Source: Trematomus loennbergii (taxonomy: Eukaryota; Chordata; Actinopteri; Perciformes; Nototheniidae). From it: a DNA stretch of 64,000 nucleotides. The first letter of the stretch is position 1, and every line of letters begins with the position of its first letter. The notes below the pieces were generated by a model, which was given only the letters and a program-made list of their open reading frames with translations, ran no database searches and was not told where the DNA came from. The stretch spans positions 12,888,673-12,952,672 of the forward strand of contig JAAOOA010000028.1 of assembly GCA_012861695.1 (NCBI GenBank). Reading direction: 5' to 3'. Both the position numbers and the translations under genes were made by a program. This document shows, one piece after another, positions 22,601-34,400 of the stretch.

Positions 22601-25600
22601 AGATGTTTTTTTTTCATAATCAGAAATATGGATATTAGCTGCATATTTTCTGTTTCAAATCATATTGATAACGAATATTTGGGGTTTGAAAGGACAAAAC
22701 GAGATGTTTAAAGACGTCGGATTCATCATAGTATCCCTGAGTTATATATTTCCTTGCTGTCTTTTTACTTTATCTGCCACTGAGGGGTGCCAAAACAAAA
22801 CATTTTAGACATCCAATCTGACTTTCACAGTTGAATGTAACTTTTAACTAAGTGGAAAATGATTTGTCAATACAAAATGTGTCGCAATACAGACTCAGCA
22901 TGATGAGTTTAAACAATAAACCCCCCCAAATGGTAAATGGAATGTTTTAGCTCACGCAGATGACCCTAAAAATGGCTCACAGGCCATGTTTTAATAGAAG
23001 CTTCAACTTTAAAAGAGCTCCATCTTTGTAATAACTGAGTGTTTTTGCTGGCAGGTGTACATGGAGTTGGAGCAAGGGAAGAACGTGGACTTCTGGAGAG
23101 ACATGACGACCATCACAGAGGACGAGATCGGCAAACTGAGAAAACTGGAGGCCTCTGGGAAAGGACCAGGTACAGAATAATCCCTGCTTTACTGTACATG
23201 TAAAGTGACATTTCCAGCAGTGTTTTTATGACAAAATCAGGGGTCGGCAACCTTTTTGATATGAAGTGCCATTTAAAAAAAGAAAATCTGATTAGTGTGC
23301 CGGCGTTCGTGAACTGTCAACGGGGGGGGGGGAGCTCGACACTCGTTAACTGTCAACGGGGGGGGGGGGGGGGGGGCGCTCTTAAACTGTCAACTGGAGG
23401 GCGGGGGGAGCCTCGCTGCGGGAAGCTGTGGACCTCTGTCGCCTCTCAGCGCAACTTACATGATGCCGTTTAAACACATTTAAATAAATAAAGGGCGGTG
23501 CCGGCCGTCAGCAAACCGAGCCCGGTGGTGACCGGCTCGGTTCGCTGACGACCGGAAGTAGTGCGATTCTCCAGAACACACAGTTGGCCAGTCCGCCCCT
23601 GTGTAGCATATTATTTTCGATGACAGATGAGCAGATCGCCACTGGGCAACTAAAGACACAGCCACGCAAAACAGCTCCTTCTGGGTACTGCAATGTGTGA
23701 AGTGCGCTACGCCCCTAATCGTTTCACCATGAATGAAAGCAGCAGAAAGTCGACTGAAGAGAGCGGGGCTAGAAGTTATCCTTCTGTGCTGCGTGGCGTG
23801 CATGGCTTCCTTCTGCAGGGGGAGACGCGCTCTGCCGGCGGTCTCGTTCAGGATTCGAAAATACAATTCAAATATTTTTGCACACTTATTCCTAGCGTGC
23901 CTAGGGTTGCCGACCCTGGACTAAATAATTCAACTCGTAGCTGTCTCTGATTTGTATGTACTAGAAGCCCAACAACATTTATTTTACCTTTTTATCTCCA
24001 ATGCAATCTTTTTTTATTCTCAGGTGATCGTCGTGAAGGCATCAACACAGCTGTGACCATTGATGTCCAGACGGTGTTCAAAGGAAAGACCTACAGCCAG
24101 CTGCAGGCGCTGCACCTGAACATCGAGACCAAGATTCGGGCAGGAGGATCAAATCTTGATATCGGTTACTGGGAGAGTCTGCTGCAGCAAGTCAGAGTCT
24201 ATCTGGCCAGAGCAAGGTACACATTTCTGCTGTTGTACTTGCATTATAAATTCTAAGGACAGCTCATTATCGGAATAAACTGGAGAAATTGAACATTTAA
24301 AGATTCAATTGTGTGTCATAGATTGAGAGAGCGACATCAGGATGTTCTGCGCCAGAAGCTGTTCAAGCTGAAGCAGGAACAGGGAGTGGAAAGTGAACCT
24401 TTGTTCCCCATCATCAAAGAGGAGGCGAGGAGCGGTGATGAGTAAGTTATATTGAAACGACACATGATACACATCCTGATTCCCTGGGGACATGAAGGCT
24501 TAGGTAACCTGGGGTTTAACTTTCACTTCTAACTGTTAATTCTCGCTTCTGTGTTTAAAAAAAAAAAAAAAAAAGGGACCCTTCATCCTCCACCAAAAAT
24601 AAAAAAAGAGACACCGGAGGGGATGACGAGGAGGCAGGTCCATCAACATCCGGTGCGGGCAAACCAAATGAGGAAGGAGGAGAAGAGGGCGACAAGAAAG
24701 ACGAAGAGAAGGAGGGCGAGGTAGTGGAGGCCGTGCTGACGGAGGAGGATTTGATCCAGCAGAGCCAGTCGGAGTACGACTCGGGCCGCTACAGTCCCAC
24801 GCTGCTCACGTCCTCCGAGCTGCCGCTGGACTCGCACACCACCACAGCAGAAGAGGACACAGCCAGGCTGGAGCTAGCACGCCAACAACAGCTACAAGTC
24901 ACAGGTATGAGATTATTAACACACGGGCACTAATGCCTGCAGAAGATGTAGCAGCACCTACCATTTTTGCTGCACAAAATATGTTATATGCAGAGGTGGG
25001 AAGTAGTGGAGTACAAATACTTCGTTACTGTACTTAAAGGTGGGGTAGGTAATTTTGGAGAAACCAGCTCGAGTGCGCTAGAATTTGAAAATACACAGCC
25101 GGAAAAAATCTGCCACTTCCTTACAGAGCCCCTCCTCCAACACACACTAACGCGCACATGACCAATGAGGGCACGAGATAAGTTTGTGCACAGATGGAAG
25201 GCTGACAGGCAGGTAGGCCATCCAGTTATTTTAGCCGGGCCGGCTAAAATGATTGGTCGTGCTTTTTACAGTACTACGGCTTCCACAGATGACATTTTTT
25301 TATGGATTTTTTTGTCAAAGCACTTAAGATATTCATTGCTATCGGGATGTTAAGAGCATTCCATGGAATATAACAAAAAGTGTATCTCGAGCCGGTTTCT
25401 CAAACTTACCTACCCCACCTTTAAGTACATTTATCTGGTATCAGTACTTTACTCCACTACTTATTTTTCTGACGACTTGTTACTTTTACTTCTCACATTT
25501 TTAACACAAATACCTGTACTTTCTACCTCTTACAATTTCCAAACAGGCTCATTACTTTAGTTTTAATCTGTGTTTGGTGGTGTGATCATTATTATAGAGT

Positions 25601-26477
25601 CATTGCGTGCCTATTGATTTTAACACAATCCGTGTATCTATCATTTCCTGGTCTTCTCTAAAGAAGAGGGACCAATGAGAACTTTGTCATTTTGCCGTTA
25701 TTCAGCATCGAAACATTCATTAGCTAACAATGACATTATTGTTCTATTCATATAAAGGGAGGTCAGTTACTCTTTAAAACAGATGGTAGTTATGGGTACT
25801 TTTACCTAAGTACATTTCAAAGCCCATACTTCTTTACTTTTACTTGAGTAAAGAAGTTTAGTCAGTACTTTGAGTATTTTAAAACACGATTATTTGTACT
25901 TATACTAAAGGATGTGTACTTTTGCCATCTCTGGTTATATGTATTGTTTCTCCCCACTTATTGTTGCTTCTTTGACTTCTCCATCAGGTGATGCCGTTGA
26001 GACAGCCGAAGACCTCTTCATCCGTCGCGCCAGACAGGGCATGGGCAACGACGAGGCCCAGTTCAGCGTGGAGTTCCCCGTCACAGGGAAGATGTACCTG
26101 TGGGCGGACAAATACCGTCCCAGGAAACCACGCTTCTTCAACAGGGTCCACACAGGCTTCGAGTGGAACAAATACAATCAGACCCATTACGACTTCGACA
26201 ACCCTCCGCCCAAGATCGTGCAGGGTTACAAGTTCAACATCTTCTACCCGGACCTGATCGACAAGCGCTCCACCCCGCAGTACTTCCTCGAGCCCAGTCC
26301 TGACAACAAGGACTTTGGGATCCTAAGGTTCCACGCCGGCCCTCCATACGAGGACATTGCCTTCAAAATTGTCAACAGGGAGTGGGAGTACTCACATCGA
26401 CACGGTTTCCGCTGTCAGTTCGCCAATGGATCTTCCAGTTGTGGTTCCACTTCAAGAGGTACCGCTACAGGAGATAG
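19610..26477 (+). CDS. cactin: Cactin, spliceosome-associated RS-rich protein
   Basis: Nuclear protein of late spliceosomes, needed for faithful splicing and a negative regulator of NF-kB/Toll signalling (family knowledge). Ten exons: 19610-19920, 20583-21190, 21792-21887, 21980-22125, 22279-22441, 23055-23169, 24024-24216, 24322-24441, 24576-24904 and 25988-26477. Order: Arg/Ser-rich N-terminus; conserved mid domain with charged helices (LEREREKAMRETELEMLQRE, EQEDNFHLHQAKLRSKIRI); acidic linker; C-terminal Cactin domain (WADKYRPRKPRFFNRVHTGF, QGYKFNIFYPDLIDKRSTP). Predicted about 856 residues against 758 in human. Two breaks: an extra A in a six-A run (20652-20657), and one base missing at GGATCTTCC (about 26430), after which the other frame would encode the normal end FQLWFHFKRYRYRR and stop at 26477. 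The start is the ATG at 19610, preceded by an in-frame GTG. Confidence 0.95.
20128..20310 (+). repeat. Interspersed repeat, probably a retroposon 3' tail, in cactin intron 1
   Basis: A stretch with T7 and G7 runs followed by GGGCTGTTCAAAAAACATT and a TTTGATTTGATTT end. Its layout resembles a retroposon 3' tail. The family is not assigned. Confidence 0.4.
21230..21762 (+). mobile_element. L2-type LINE 3' fragment in cactin intron 2
   Basis: An open stretch encodes the end of a LINE ORF2 protein: FAILFPKWWNEFPIDIR, then AESLHIFRRRLKTHLFRLHF and a stop. This matches the WNELPxDIR...LKTHLF ending of L2-clade proteins. A direct repeat of about 55 bases (GCGATAGAATTACTAACAAA) follows at about 21484-21590. 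The element ends with AAGTCGCTTTGGATAAAAGC and a short AATGTAAT repeat. 5' truncated. Confidence 0.85.
23238..23918. mobile_element. Non-autonomous hAT-like element in cactin intron 6
   Basis: Ends are CAGGGGTCGGCAACC and its inverted partner GGTTGCCGACCCTG. The 8-base flanks GACAAAAT (23230-23237) and GACTAAAT (23919-23926) match at seven of eight positions, as expected of a hAT target duplication. Inside are three direct repeats of AACTGTCAAC, two of them followed by long G runs, and a long hairpin near 23507-23553. No transposase frame. Confidence 0.85.
24991..25933. mobile_element. Non-autonomous hAT-like element in cactin intron 9
   Basis: Ends read CAGAGGTGGG and, inverted, CAGAGATGGC. 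A perfect 8-base duplication GTTATATG flanks it (24983-24990 and 25934-25941). The body is rich in TACTTTTACTT units and non-coding. It carries a second element at 25034-25424. Confidence 0.9.
25034..25424. mobile_element. piggyBac-like MITE nested in the hAT-like element
   Basis: Starts TTAAAGGTGGGGTAGGTAA and ends TTACCTACCCCACCTTTAA, with inverted similarity continuing inward to about 37 bases (GAAACCAGCTCGAG versus its complement). TTAA at both ends is the piggyBac target. No transposase frame; about 390 bases. Confidence 0.85.
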
Positions 26478-26669
26478 AGACCACAAAGAGGGACGGACCA
26501 AGACCCCAGTCGCTGGGTTTTAAGCATAGACGCTATATTATGTAGGCTGTGCAGTCAATGTGGCTATTTTCTATTGTTTTGAGTTGCTCTCACTAAGAGC
26601 AGTTTGTCGGAGCTACATTACTCTGTACTGTTGTCTGAAATGTAAGTTGTAACGTAATCAAAATGACAC

Positions 26670-26675
26670 AATAAA
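26670..26675 (+). promoter_or_regulatory. Polyadenylation signal of cactin (AATAAA)
   Basis: ACACAATAAAGATTT about 190 bases after the expected cactin stop codon at 26477. A T-rich stretch follows directly. Confidence 0.75.
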
Positions 26676-27361
26676 GATTTTTTCCCTTTCTTACTCTTTG
26701 CAAGCTGCCACGTTTAATGTTTTTTCCGTCGTGAACACCAATTTTAAACATTTAATTTGAGAGTTAAAAATTGAATATTTCAAACTAGGTCAGTCTTCAG
26801 AAAGACGAGATGTACATACACGAAAGAACAAAGATGATTCATAACTGCAGGCATCTTCCACATCTGTTCTTCACATTCTTTGCAAGCCCAGTCTTGTTGA
26901 AAACTAATAAACATTGTTGTCTGTATTTAGATACACTGGAACAACACAAGAACCAGGTAGAAACGTTTTAATACAATAAAAGAAAACTATGGCAGGCAGC
27001 TAGTGGTAAAATAAAAATGGCTCATTTTAAATGATTTTACATTCTCTGTGAAAATCAAAATAATTTTTACAAGACATGCTAAATCTATGAAAGGGATTGA
27101 AAACAATTATTAGGAAGCTAAAACACTTTAATGTACACACTTATAAAACAAAAAAAGCAGAAATTCAAATGTCTCAAACGTGTACAAAAGTCTTGTTCCA
27201 GAATCTTTAGGTGTGTCTCAAAACAAGTTTCAATCCCTTGGAATGTTTTATAGTCCCATAAATTGAGATTTCTCTCAAACGTTGGAGCTGAACTCATGAA
27301 TCCATTAGTTCTGCCTCTTAACAAATAGTTTCCGTTATTCTTGTTCATTTCTCAAACATTT
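26676..27361. other. Convergent 3' ends of cactin and the semaphorin
   Basis: No gene is visible. It contains the 3' UTR of the semaphorin on the minus strand, which must end somewhere before about 26700. A TTTAAT (ATTAAA on the minus strand) near 26749 is one candidate signal. The two transcripts come within about 100 bases or overlap. Confidence 0.4.
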
Positions 27362-30300
27362 TTAATTTTCGTTCTCGTCATCAATATACTGCAGAGAATC
27401 TTTGGGGTCCTCATTCTCCCCAGCGGCCTCCCCTCCAGTGTGGTTATTTCTTCCGTTATTTGTTCCAGACACCAGGGGCTTGCCCTCTGCCGGTACGGGC
27501 CCCGGTGCATCCTGGTAGGTCACTCCGGAGTTCAGCCCCCCCTGCTCGGGGGTCTCTTGGGATTGCTCTGTATTCTTCTTTCTGCAGTTCCAGGGCAGCG
27601 GTAGATGGCCTTTGTAAAAGTTCCAAGCCAAAAGGGCAAGAAGAGAAACTACAAGGAGCCCGACTACGACTTGCAGTCCAGCCACAGAGGGGCCTTTAGT
27701 TGAGCCTGGGTAGACCCTGTGTCCCCCGGGTCAGACAGGGCTGTAGCCTGGTACTCTGCCACGGTGCTCGTGTACTGGTCAGCTTTGGAGAGCTCCACGG
27801 ACAGGCAGCGGTACAGACCACTGTCGGACTCTGTGGCGTTCAGGATCAGCAGTCCGTCCTGTAGAACCTGAATGCGAGCTGAAGGGGTCAGAGGCCGGCC
27901 GGCCCACTCCCAGCTGGTCTTTGCCAGGTTGGAGGGAGGAAGGCAACGGAGATTCAGGTTTCCCCCCTGCCAGAAGGACCTATTCATAGGTTTCACAGGA
28001 TCTGAAAACAAAATAGGCCCTTCACTTAAACACAATTTCAATTTACCAATCCACAATACACCTCAATTATTGTTATGTAAAAGATTAAAATTGGCAGTAA
28101 TTCATATTTTTGTTCTGGTGTGATTTGGCCACACCCTCTTTACTGTCGGTGACTGTTAATGCTACACCTCCTACGATACTGGGGGCATCAAAACACATTT
28201 AAATAAAGGAGTTGGCTATTAAAAATTCTATATTTGCTCTCCAAAAACAAAAAACAATTACAGATGTTTTGCATACACATTATTGATGATCAATAGTAGA
28301 AACATAATGCATTTACTGTGACTTCTAGATTATAAAAGTAAACTTGTATTTTAGCTGTACATTCTTTTGAATGTGAAGCTGCATTATTGGGAAAATGTTT
28401 GGTTTGCATTAGCTGTGCCTTAATACAGCAGTTCTTCCAGGAAAGTTGCAACAGGCATCCACTTCTTAATAATATCAATATTTGTTACAGTATTTCTATT
28501 ACAGTGGTAGTGTACACTAACTCACCAGCATCAGGGCAGAGAGAGGCATCTCCTTGTTTCACACTTTGGATTATTTCTCTAAAGCAGAGGATACAAGAAT
28601 GACCATTTAGTTTTGATAGACCAGATATCGACATTGCATGTACTTCATGTTGGGAAAGATGCCTACCCTTTCACATCAGAAAGGACGACACATTTCCTGT
28701 CAGCTTTGTCCCAGCCGCAGTATGGGTCTCTGGCTAGAACACAGTCCATGCAGGATAGGGACCTCCAGCAGGAGGCCAGCGGTATCTGTGCTGCCCCCGA
28801 GTCTGAGCCTGCATAGAGCTGACCCTGTACACAGTGAGACATCACACAGAAACACAGAGCCATCACACTGATGTTGGTGCTTTACCGTCATATACAACAA
28901 ACACACACATTCAATTATTTAAAGAAGCAAACCATTTATAGGGGCTACGAAAGAGTTTTAAATTACCGTGACGTGAGAGAATTTCAGAGTCTTGATTGGC
29001 TCTGGAGGCTGGAAGAGTTGCACTTCCTCTATGATGAACATCTCGTCATCGTAGTTCACTGCTTTCAGCATTGTGCCTTCCTCTTTTTAATAGAAATATA
29101 GAAATATGCTTTATTTATATACTGACACATATGACCTGACACTTATCACTGTTGTGATGATATCAAAAGCTGCAGAGGGAAATAAAGAAAGGAAGTGGCT
29201 GTCAGCTGAACTGAGACCCCCACCTGTGCCTATGAACATGACATGGTACTTCTTTCCGTCTGCGGCCTGCACTTGGTTGACTATGATGCGTGTGAATGTG
29301 GCTCCCCTTCGCACCAGAACAGGCTTCTCCCCTATTGGCTGGATAGCTTGGTCCATGAGGGGCCTATCTTTGATAAATTGAAGGGTCCGGTCTGGGAGGT
29401 CCAGAGTCTGATTTATGCCCGCTTTACGAGCCTCATTGTCTATGCACTGGCGAGGGAAGAGGGGAAGGAAAGAGAAAAGAGAGAACAACGGAGTCAGAAT
29501 ACAAAAGGAATCAGTTTCCTGCTGGGACACTTGTAAAAAAAAGAGTTGCCTTTTGAGTTTTGCCTTTGTTTCTAACACACGCCACACACGTTGAATTCTG
29601 GGCAGACTCACAGCTCCGGGCCGAGGGACGGGGACATCTCCGCTGTACATCACCCACTTAACAAAAGAGGTTTCTACGGGGACTGGGGTCTTGTACTTCC
29701 CCTCTGCAAACACTTTGCTGATGTCTGACACGCGGTACGCACACACTGCAGACAGATCTGATGTATCCCTGAAACACACACAGAAATGTGAGCCAAGTGG
29801 TGAGACCCTGCTCCCTCAAACACAAACACGTTTGTTAATTCAAACGTACGACTGGGGTGTGAAGATGGCGTAGAACAAACAGTCCTTCCAGTGCTGCTGC
29901 GGGTCACACAAGCGGTAAGTGTCCTGGATAATATACGGCAGCTGAGACTCCAACACGGGACAGTCCATCCTGGCCTTCAGGAAGGATGTCCATTTTTTCT
30001 GCAAGGTCCTCAGACCTCCAAGGTCCCCCTGTGAGCACAGAAAAAACCTTGTAATGCCACATTGACAAGTGGAAATACACAAAGAGAAACGGGATGCACA
30101 ATCAAGCAGCGGAAAGGCCGGACTGAGCGCCACTGAGGAAGTGCTGTTTACGGTCGTTTTGGGAAATGGACCTGCGGCAAATAATAAGTGCATGCACGCT
30201 AAACTCTTTTTCACCTTGCAGACCCGGGCCACGCGGGAAACCACCAGTTTGTTGTAGCAGTCGCACTCCACAGCGGACTCACTGAAGAACAGGTAGACCT

Positions 30301-32824
30301 TGTCGTCATCTCCCTCCTCACTCTGATCACTCTCTGGCATCTGAGCCATGGAAACAAAGGTGGGCTCTGGTATTGAAAGAAGAAAAGAACAGCAACTTTG
30401 ACTGAGCTACTAAGAAATCATCAAGATGAGACTGTTCACCTCAGAGCAGGAGTGTACATTTTGTCAGCTACATTTTTGGTTTAGTTTTAGTCCTGTGTCA
30501 AATGTCCCTTTTAGTTTTTCTTATTACATTCAGTCAACCTCATCCTGTTTTGTATGCCTCCTTAGTTGACTTAAAGCCAGGGCATTGTACTCTGTAGAAT
30601 ATATAATCAGTCAAATAGCCGAAGTTTGACCTTGTGTCTTCCTCCCAAGCTACTGTACCTTGCTGGTATTGTTTACTTTAACTTAAGTAAGTAAGTTAGG
30701 CCTAGTGCCTGTGACTGTACTATTGATTTAGTCCTGATATGGCAGCTACACAGGAAACAGAACTGCTGGAAAAAGAATCTGATTTATCTGAATCATTTTT
30801 CTTTTAGTCAACAATAAATAATCACTGCAAAATACTCAATAAGTTACTCTATAAAGATGTTGTTGTATTGTTGTCATTGTCTTGTCTGAGTCATGGAAAT
30901 AAAAGGGTTGTTGACCAAGATATTTATTTATAGTTTTCAGTATGAAATATAACACTGCTTCAGACAGTAAAGCATTTGCATGAACGCCATCTTCAACATT
31001 AGGATAGGATCATATGTTACCATGAAGCCAGGAGCTCTTGAACTCAGTGCGTATGGAGACAGGGGAGCTGCGCGCCAGCACGGGTTCAGAGCCCAGGAAG
31101 TTCATTGAAGTGGCCGAGAATAAGTTGTTTTCTGGCAAGACACAACAGTGGGAACAGAGATACAAATTAAAAATGCAGCTTTACTAATTCATCATTCATC
31201 CTCGATTTCTTAATATATAACCGCTACTCACCAACCATGATGGAGGCATATCTCTGAAAAGGATCAAATGGACACTTCCCTTTGCCATCTTCTGCTTTCT
31301 TCTCTAGAGTCAGCTTTCCATCTGCGTAGGACTGCAGAGACAATCACAGAGACACTGAAACTCACAAAGTCTTTAAGTCCTATAGTTATGTTGCACAAAT
31401 TGATGAGAATAGTGATGAATAAACTATACAGCATAAATGTATGCAGTGTTCAATAATATACATTTAGATAAGCAAGCACACATCTCACCATGTAATCACA
31501 CTCAGGATCAAAAGCATTGGTTCCACACACATACATCCTGTTATCCTCCGTCTGGTGCAGGATCCTGATGTAGTTCATGCACTCCGTCTGTAAAGGCATT
31601 CAAAGAGCAATAACTACATCTTCTAAAAACATTTAAAATAGAAAAAGCTAAAACGGGACCCACCTCAGGGTCTTTTCCTTTGTTTCTGCATTCGTCTCTT
31701 TGCTGTTGTGTCACTTCCCATTTAACCTGAAAGAGTGAAAACACCATGTTTGTTTGGTTAATTGTTTTATGATTGGTATCACAGCGATGAAGAAGTACTC
31801 TGATATATTACTTGAGTGAAAGTAGATATACTGCATTGTAAAATAAATTATGTAACAAGTTAAAGTCTGCAGTCCAAAAGCAACAAAAGTAAAAGTGCTC
31901 ATTATGCAGAATGGCCCATTTTAGGATATTATATAACTGAATAATGATTATTAATGAAATCATATGTACATTACTTTATGCTGCAGCTCTTAGCAAGGAA
32001 TTCAAGGTGGCAAAGAATAAATACAATATTTTTCCATAATAATACATTACTTGATTATACTTTGTTATCTGTTGAATCTGAAGCTGCAAAATAACTAAAC
32101 ATAAAATTATCCAAAATGGCTTGATTTAGTTGTTCGAAAGCTACAACTGTGGAGAATAAGTAAACATGTCCTTGCAAATTTAACTGAAGAAGTATAACAA
32201 ACGTAAATCAGCCATTAACTTCCAGTAACACTCGTTGGTTTAAGTATGTGTTGAGTTAGGGCTTCATTCAGAGCAGAGAACTTGGCACAACACACAGAAT
32301 GCTCTTAAAAATGTGCTAGCCCTGGGCCAAGAAACTCAGATAAGAAATGTTACGACTAATGCTAACAGAATTATTTTTAATGACGTTGGTATCATCAGTG
32401 TTCTTACTGAAGCAAGTTTCTTGGTGATGTCTTTCAGGTCAAGAGCATACACTGCCTCCCTGGCCCCGAGCAATAGCAGGTCCAGATCTTCTCTCGCAGC
32501 ATGGTGGAGTAGTTGAACACTCCCTCCTCATGAAACAGGTGAGCGTTGGCCCTAGACACAGAACATGACTGATTAACTTTGGCAAACGTGATTCAAGCCT
32601 GTTTCCTCATGAGTAAACCCAATTGTACTCAAACTATATGAGCCAACACAAGCTGACACATTGTGAGCCAACATTAAGCAAGACAGAAAGCAACACTCAC
32701 TATGGGAGGGCACGGATCTGCGAGGGACACAGTCCAGGGGAGAGTCTTCTTCTAGCGTCAAGGCCAGGGGCAGCAGCCAAAAGACACAGAGGGCCAGCGG
32801 CGGATGCATGGCTCTTTTGTTCAA
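27362..32824 (-). CDS. Class 4 transmembrane semaphorin (sema4e candidate)
   Basis: Membrane-bound guidance ligand, probably for plexin B-type receptors (family knowledge). Fourteen coding exons: 32824-32701, 32551-32408, 31726-31664, 31587-31489, 31331-31232, 31131-31021, 30366-30215, 30028-29850, 29768-29612, 29446-29224, 29082-28967, 28824-28667, 28578-28526 and 28001-27362. Order: signal peptide ([19 protein letters not shown]); sema domain with [36 protein letters not shown] and SAVCAY; PSI ([14 protein letters not shown]); one Ig domain (LRCLPPS to SGLYRCL); one membrane span ([16 protein letters not shown]); short tail ending [12 protein letters not shown]. About 773 residues. Three frame breaks: 32548-32554 and 32489-32502 (exon 2) and a five-C run at 27723-27727 just before the membrane span. 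Sema4D, with a similar NCYKGYLP juxtamembrane motif, is the nearest human relative I can see. Confidence 0.88.
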
Positions 32825-34400
32825 ACTAAGAGGAATTTAGGCTTTATTGTTTCCTAAACGGTCACTCATACAGGGGCAAAGACAGCGAGTGGCATCTATG
32901 ACGTGATGAGGTCTGTGCTGACTGAAGGGCACCGGCCCCTTTACTGGCCCCGCTCAGCAGGCTGTCCATGATGAGATGGATGGCACAGACCAAAGAAACA
33001 AAGCCGAGCAGGACTGAAAGAGACAAGGTTGTATGGATATCACAATCAATTCACTGGACCTGAGACCCGACAGAAAAGAAGGTTAAATATGTATACCAAA
33101 ACATGTGGAAAAAACATCAACCTGTGGAGAGAAATGTGCCAAACACAAGTAGGAGAAAACAAAGCAAAAGAGTAGAGGAATAGCCAGAAAGAGCAGAGTG
33201 AGCTAAAGTCAGCACGGCAGTAAATCTGTCAGTGCCATAGTGATGTTAATGCAGGGCCATGAAAGGCATTCAGCAGGGTGCAGGGATGTCAAATTCAGCT
33301 CTCCTGCTGCACCAAACACAAGCACACACAAAAAGAGATTCACAGAGAGGGCCAAAGTCTGTGCAGATGAGTGGAAATCTTGCAAGAAAAGTGGTTAATT
33401 CACACACACAGGAAACATGTTGGTTTGCATCATCACCACCGCTTAACCCAGTTAAGTCTGCAAACAGAGTAACATTTAGCCTGGGCTTGCTTCTCCTTTA
33501 ATTACAGACACAGCTGTTGTTTTGGGTAATTTTTTCCAGCAGTTTTACTACAACCTGCTGTGGGAGTGTAGGTGATTCTTTCCTAAGAGAGGTGTGCTGT
33601 TGTGGACTGATGAGCTGCGGCATGTCAGAGAATGCAGCCCTGATAAGATGTTTCACATATTTGGCCCTTGGGCCAAAACCAGCTTCTCTCAAAACACACA
33701 CACACACGCACACACACGCAGTTAAAGGCAATGTCAGAGGAAGCCAGTGAGTTGTTTCGATATTTTTTGAAGAGAATGTGTTATTTAATGTCAGTTTTAC
33801 AACATGTAATACAGTTTTAAGGAAACTGGCACCAACGCAAGCAAATTGCAGCGCAATCTGAAGTAGGTTAACCGTCAACATTTCAAAGTTAATCACTTAC
33901 CTGCTCACTGACACGCCCAAAAATGCTGAGGCTTGCATTTAAATAGTTCCAACACCTGTTCAAACGTTATTTCTAATCCGTTAACTCTTAATTTATTAAC
34001 AGTCAAAGTATCTGGTACTTTGTATAAACGGAGAAGTGTATTATGTCCCCCACACGTTGCTGCTGCTGCCTAACGTACGCTGAGATGTAAAACACTGATT
34101 CGCGGTAGCTTGCAACTTCCTTTAAAACGTCTGCACCGACTGCAGGTTCACCTTTTCTCTAAAACTTCAGACTGCAGCAGAAAAAAGCGACTCTCTAACT
34201 CTTTCTCGGTCGGGTCCTCTCAAAGTCACAGCAGTCATTCGTTATTGTAGAGACACTCACATCCCGCGGTGAGGAGGGTTGAATGGCTGCTGCTGCCCCG
34301 GTTGGCCACAGGTTGTTTCTTTTCACTCCCTCCTCCTAACTGCCGTTGAGACGGCGTTAGGCGCGGATCTCAGATCTGATTAAGTTGCATTGTTCCGAAT
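32825..34400 (-). other. 5' region of the semaphorin gene
   Basis: No coding exon is supported. GTGAGT after CCGCGGGAT (boundary near 34261) and GTAAGT after GTGAGCAG (near 33899) could be donors of untranslated first exons. A GC-richer patch lies at about 34060-34370. A short CA repeat lies near 33694-33720. Confidence 0.35.

Noticed and set aside
23228..23473. Gly-rich open frame
   Set aside because: Produced by the G runs of the hAT-like element.
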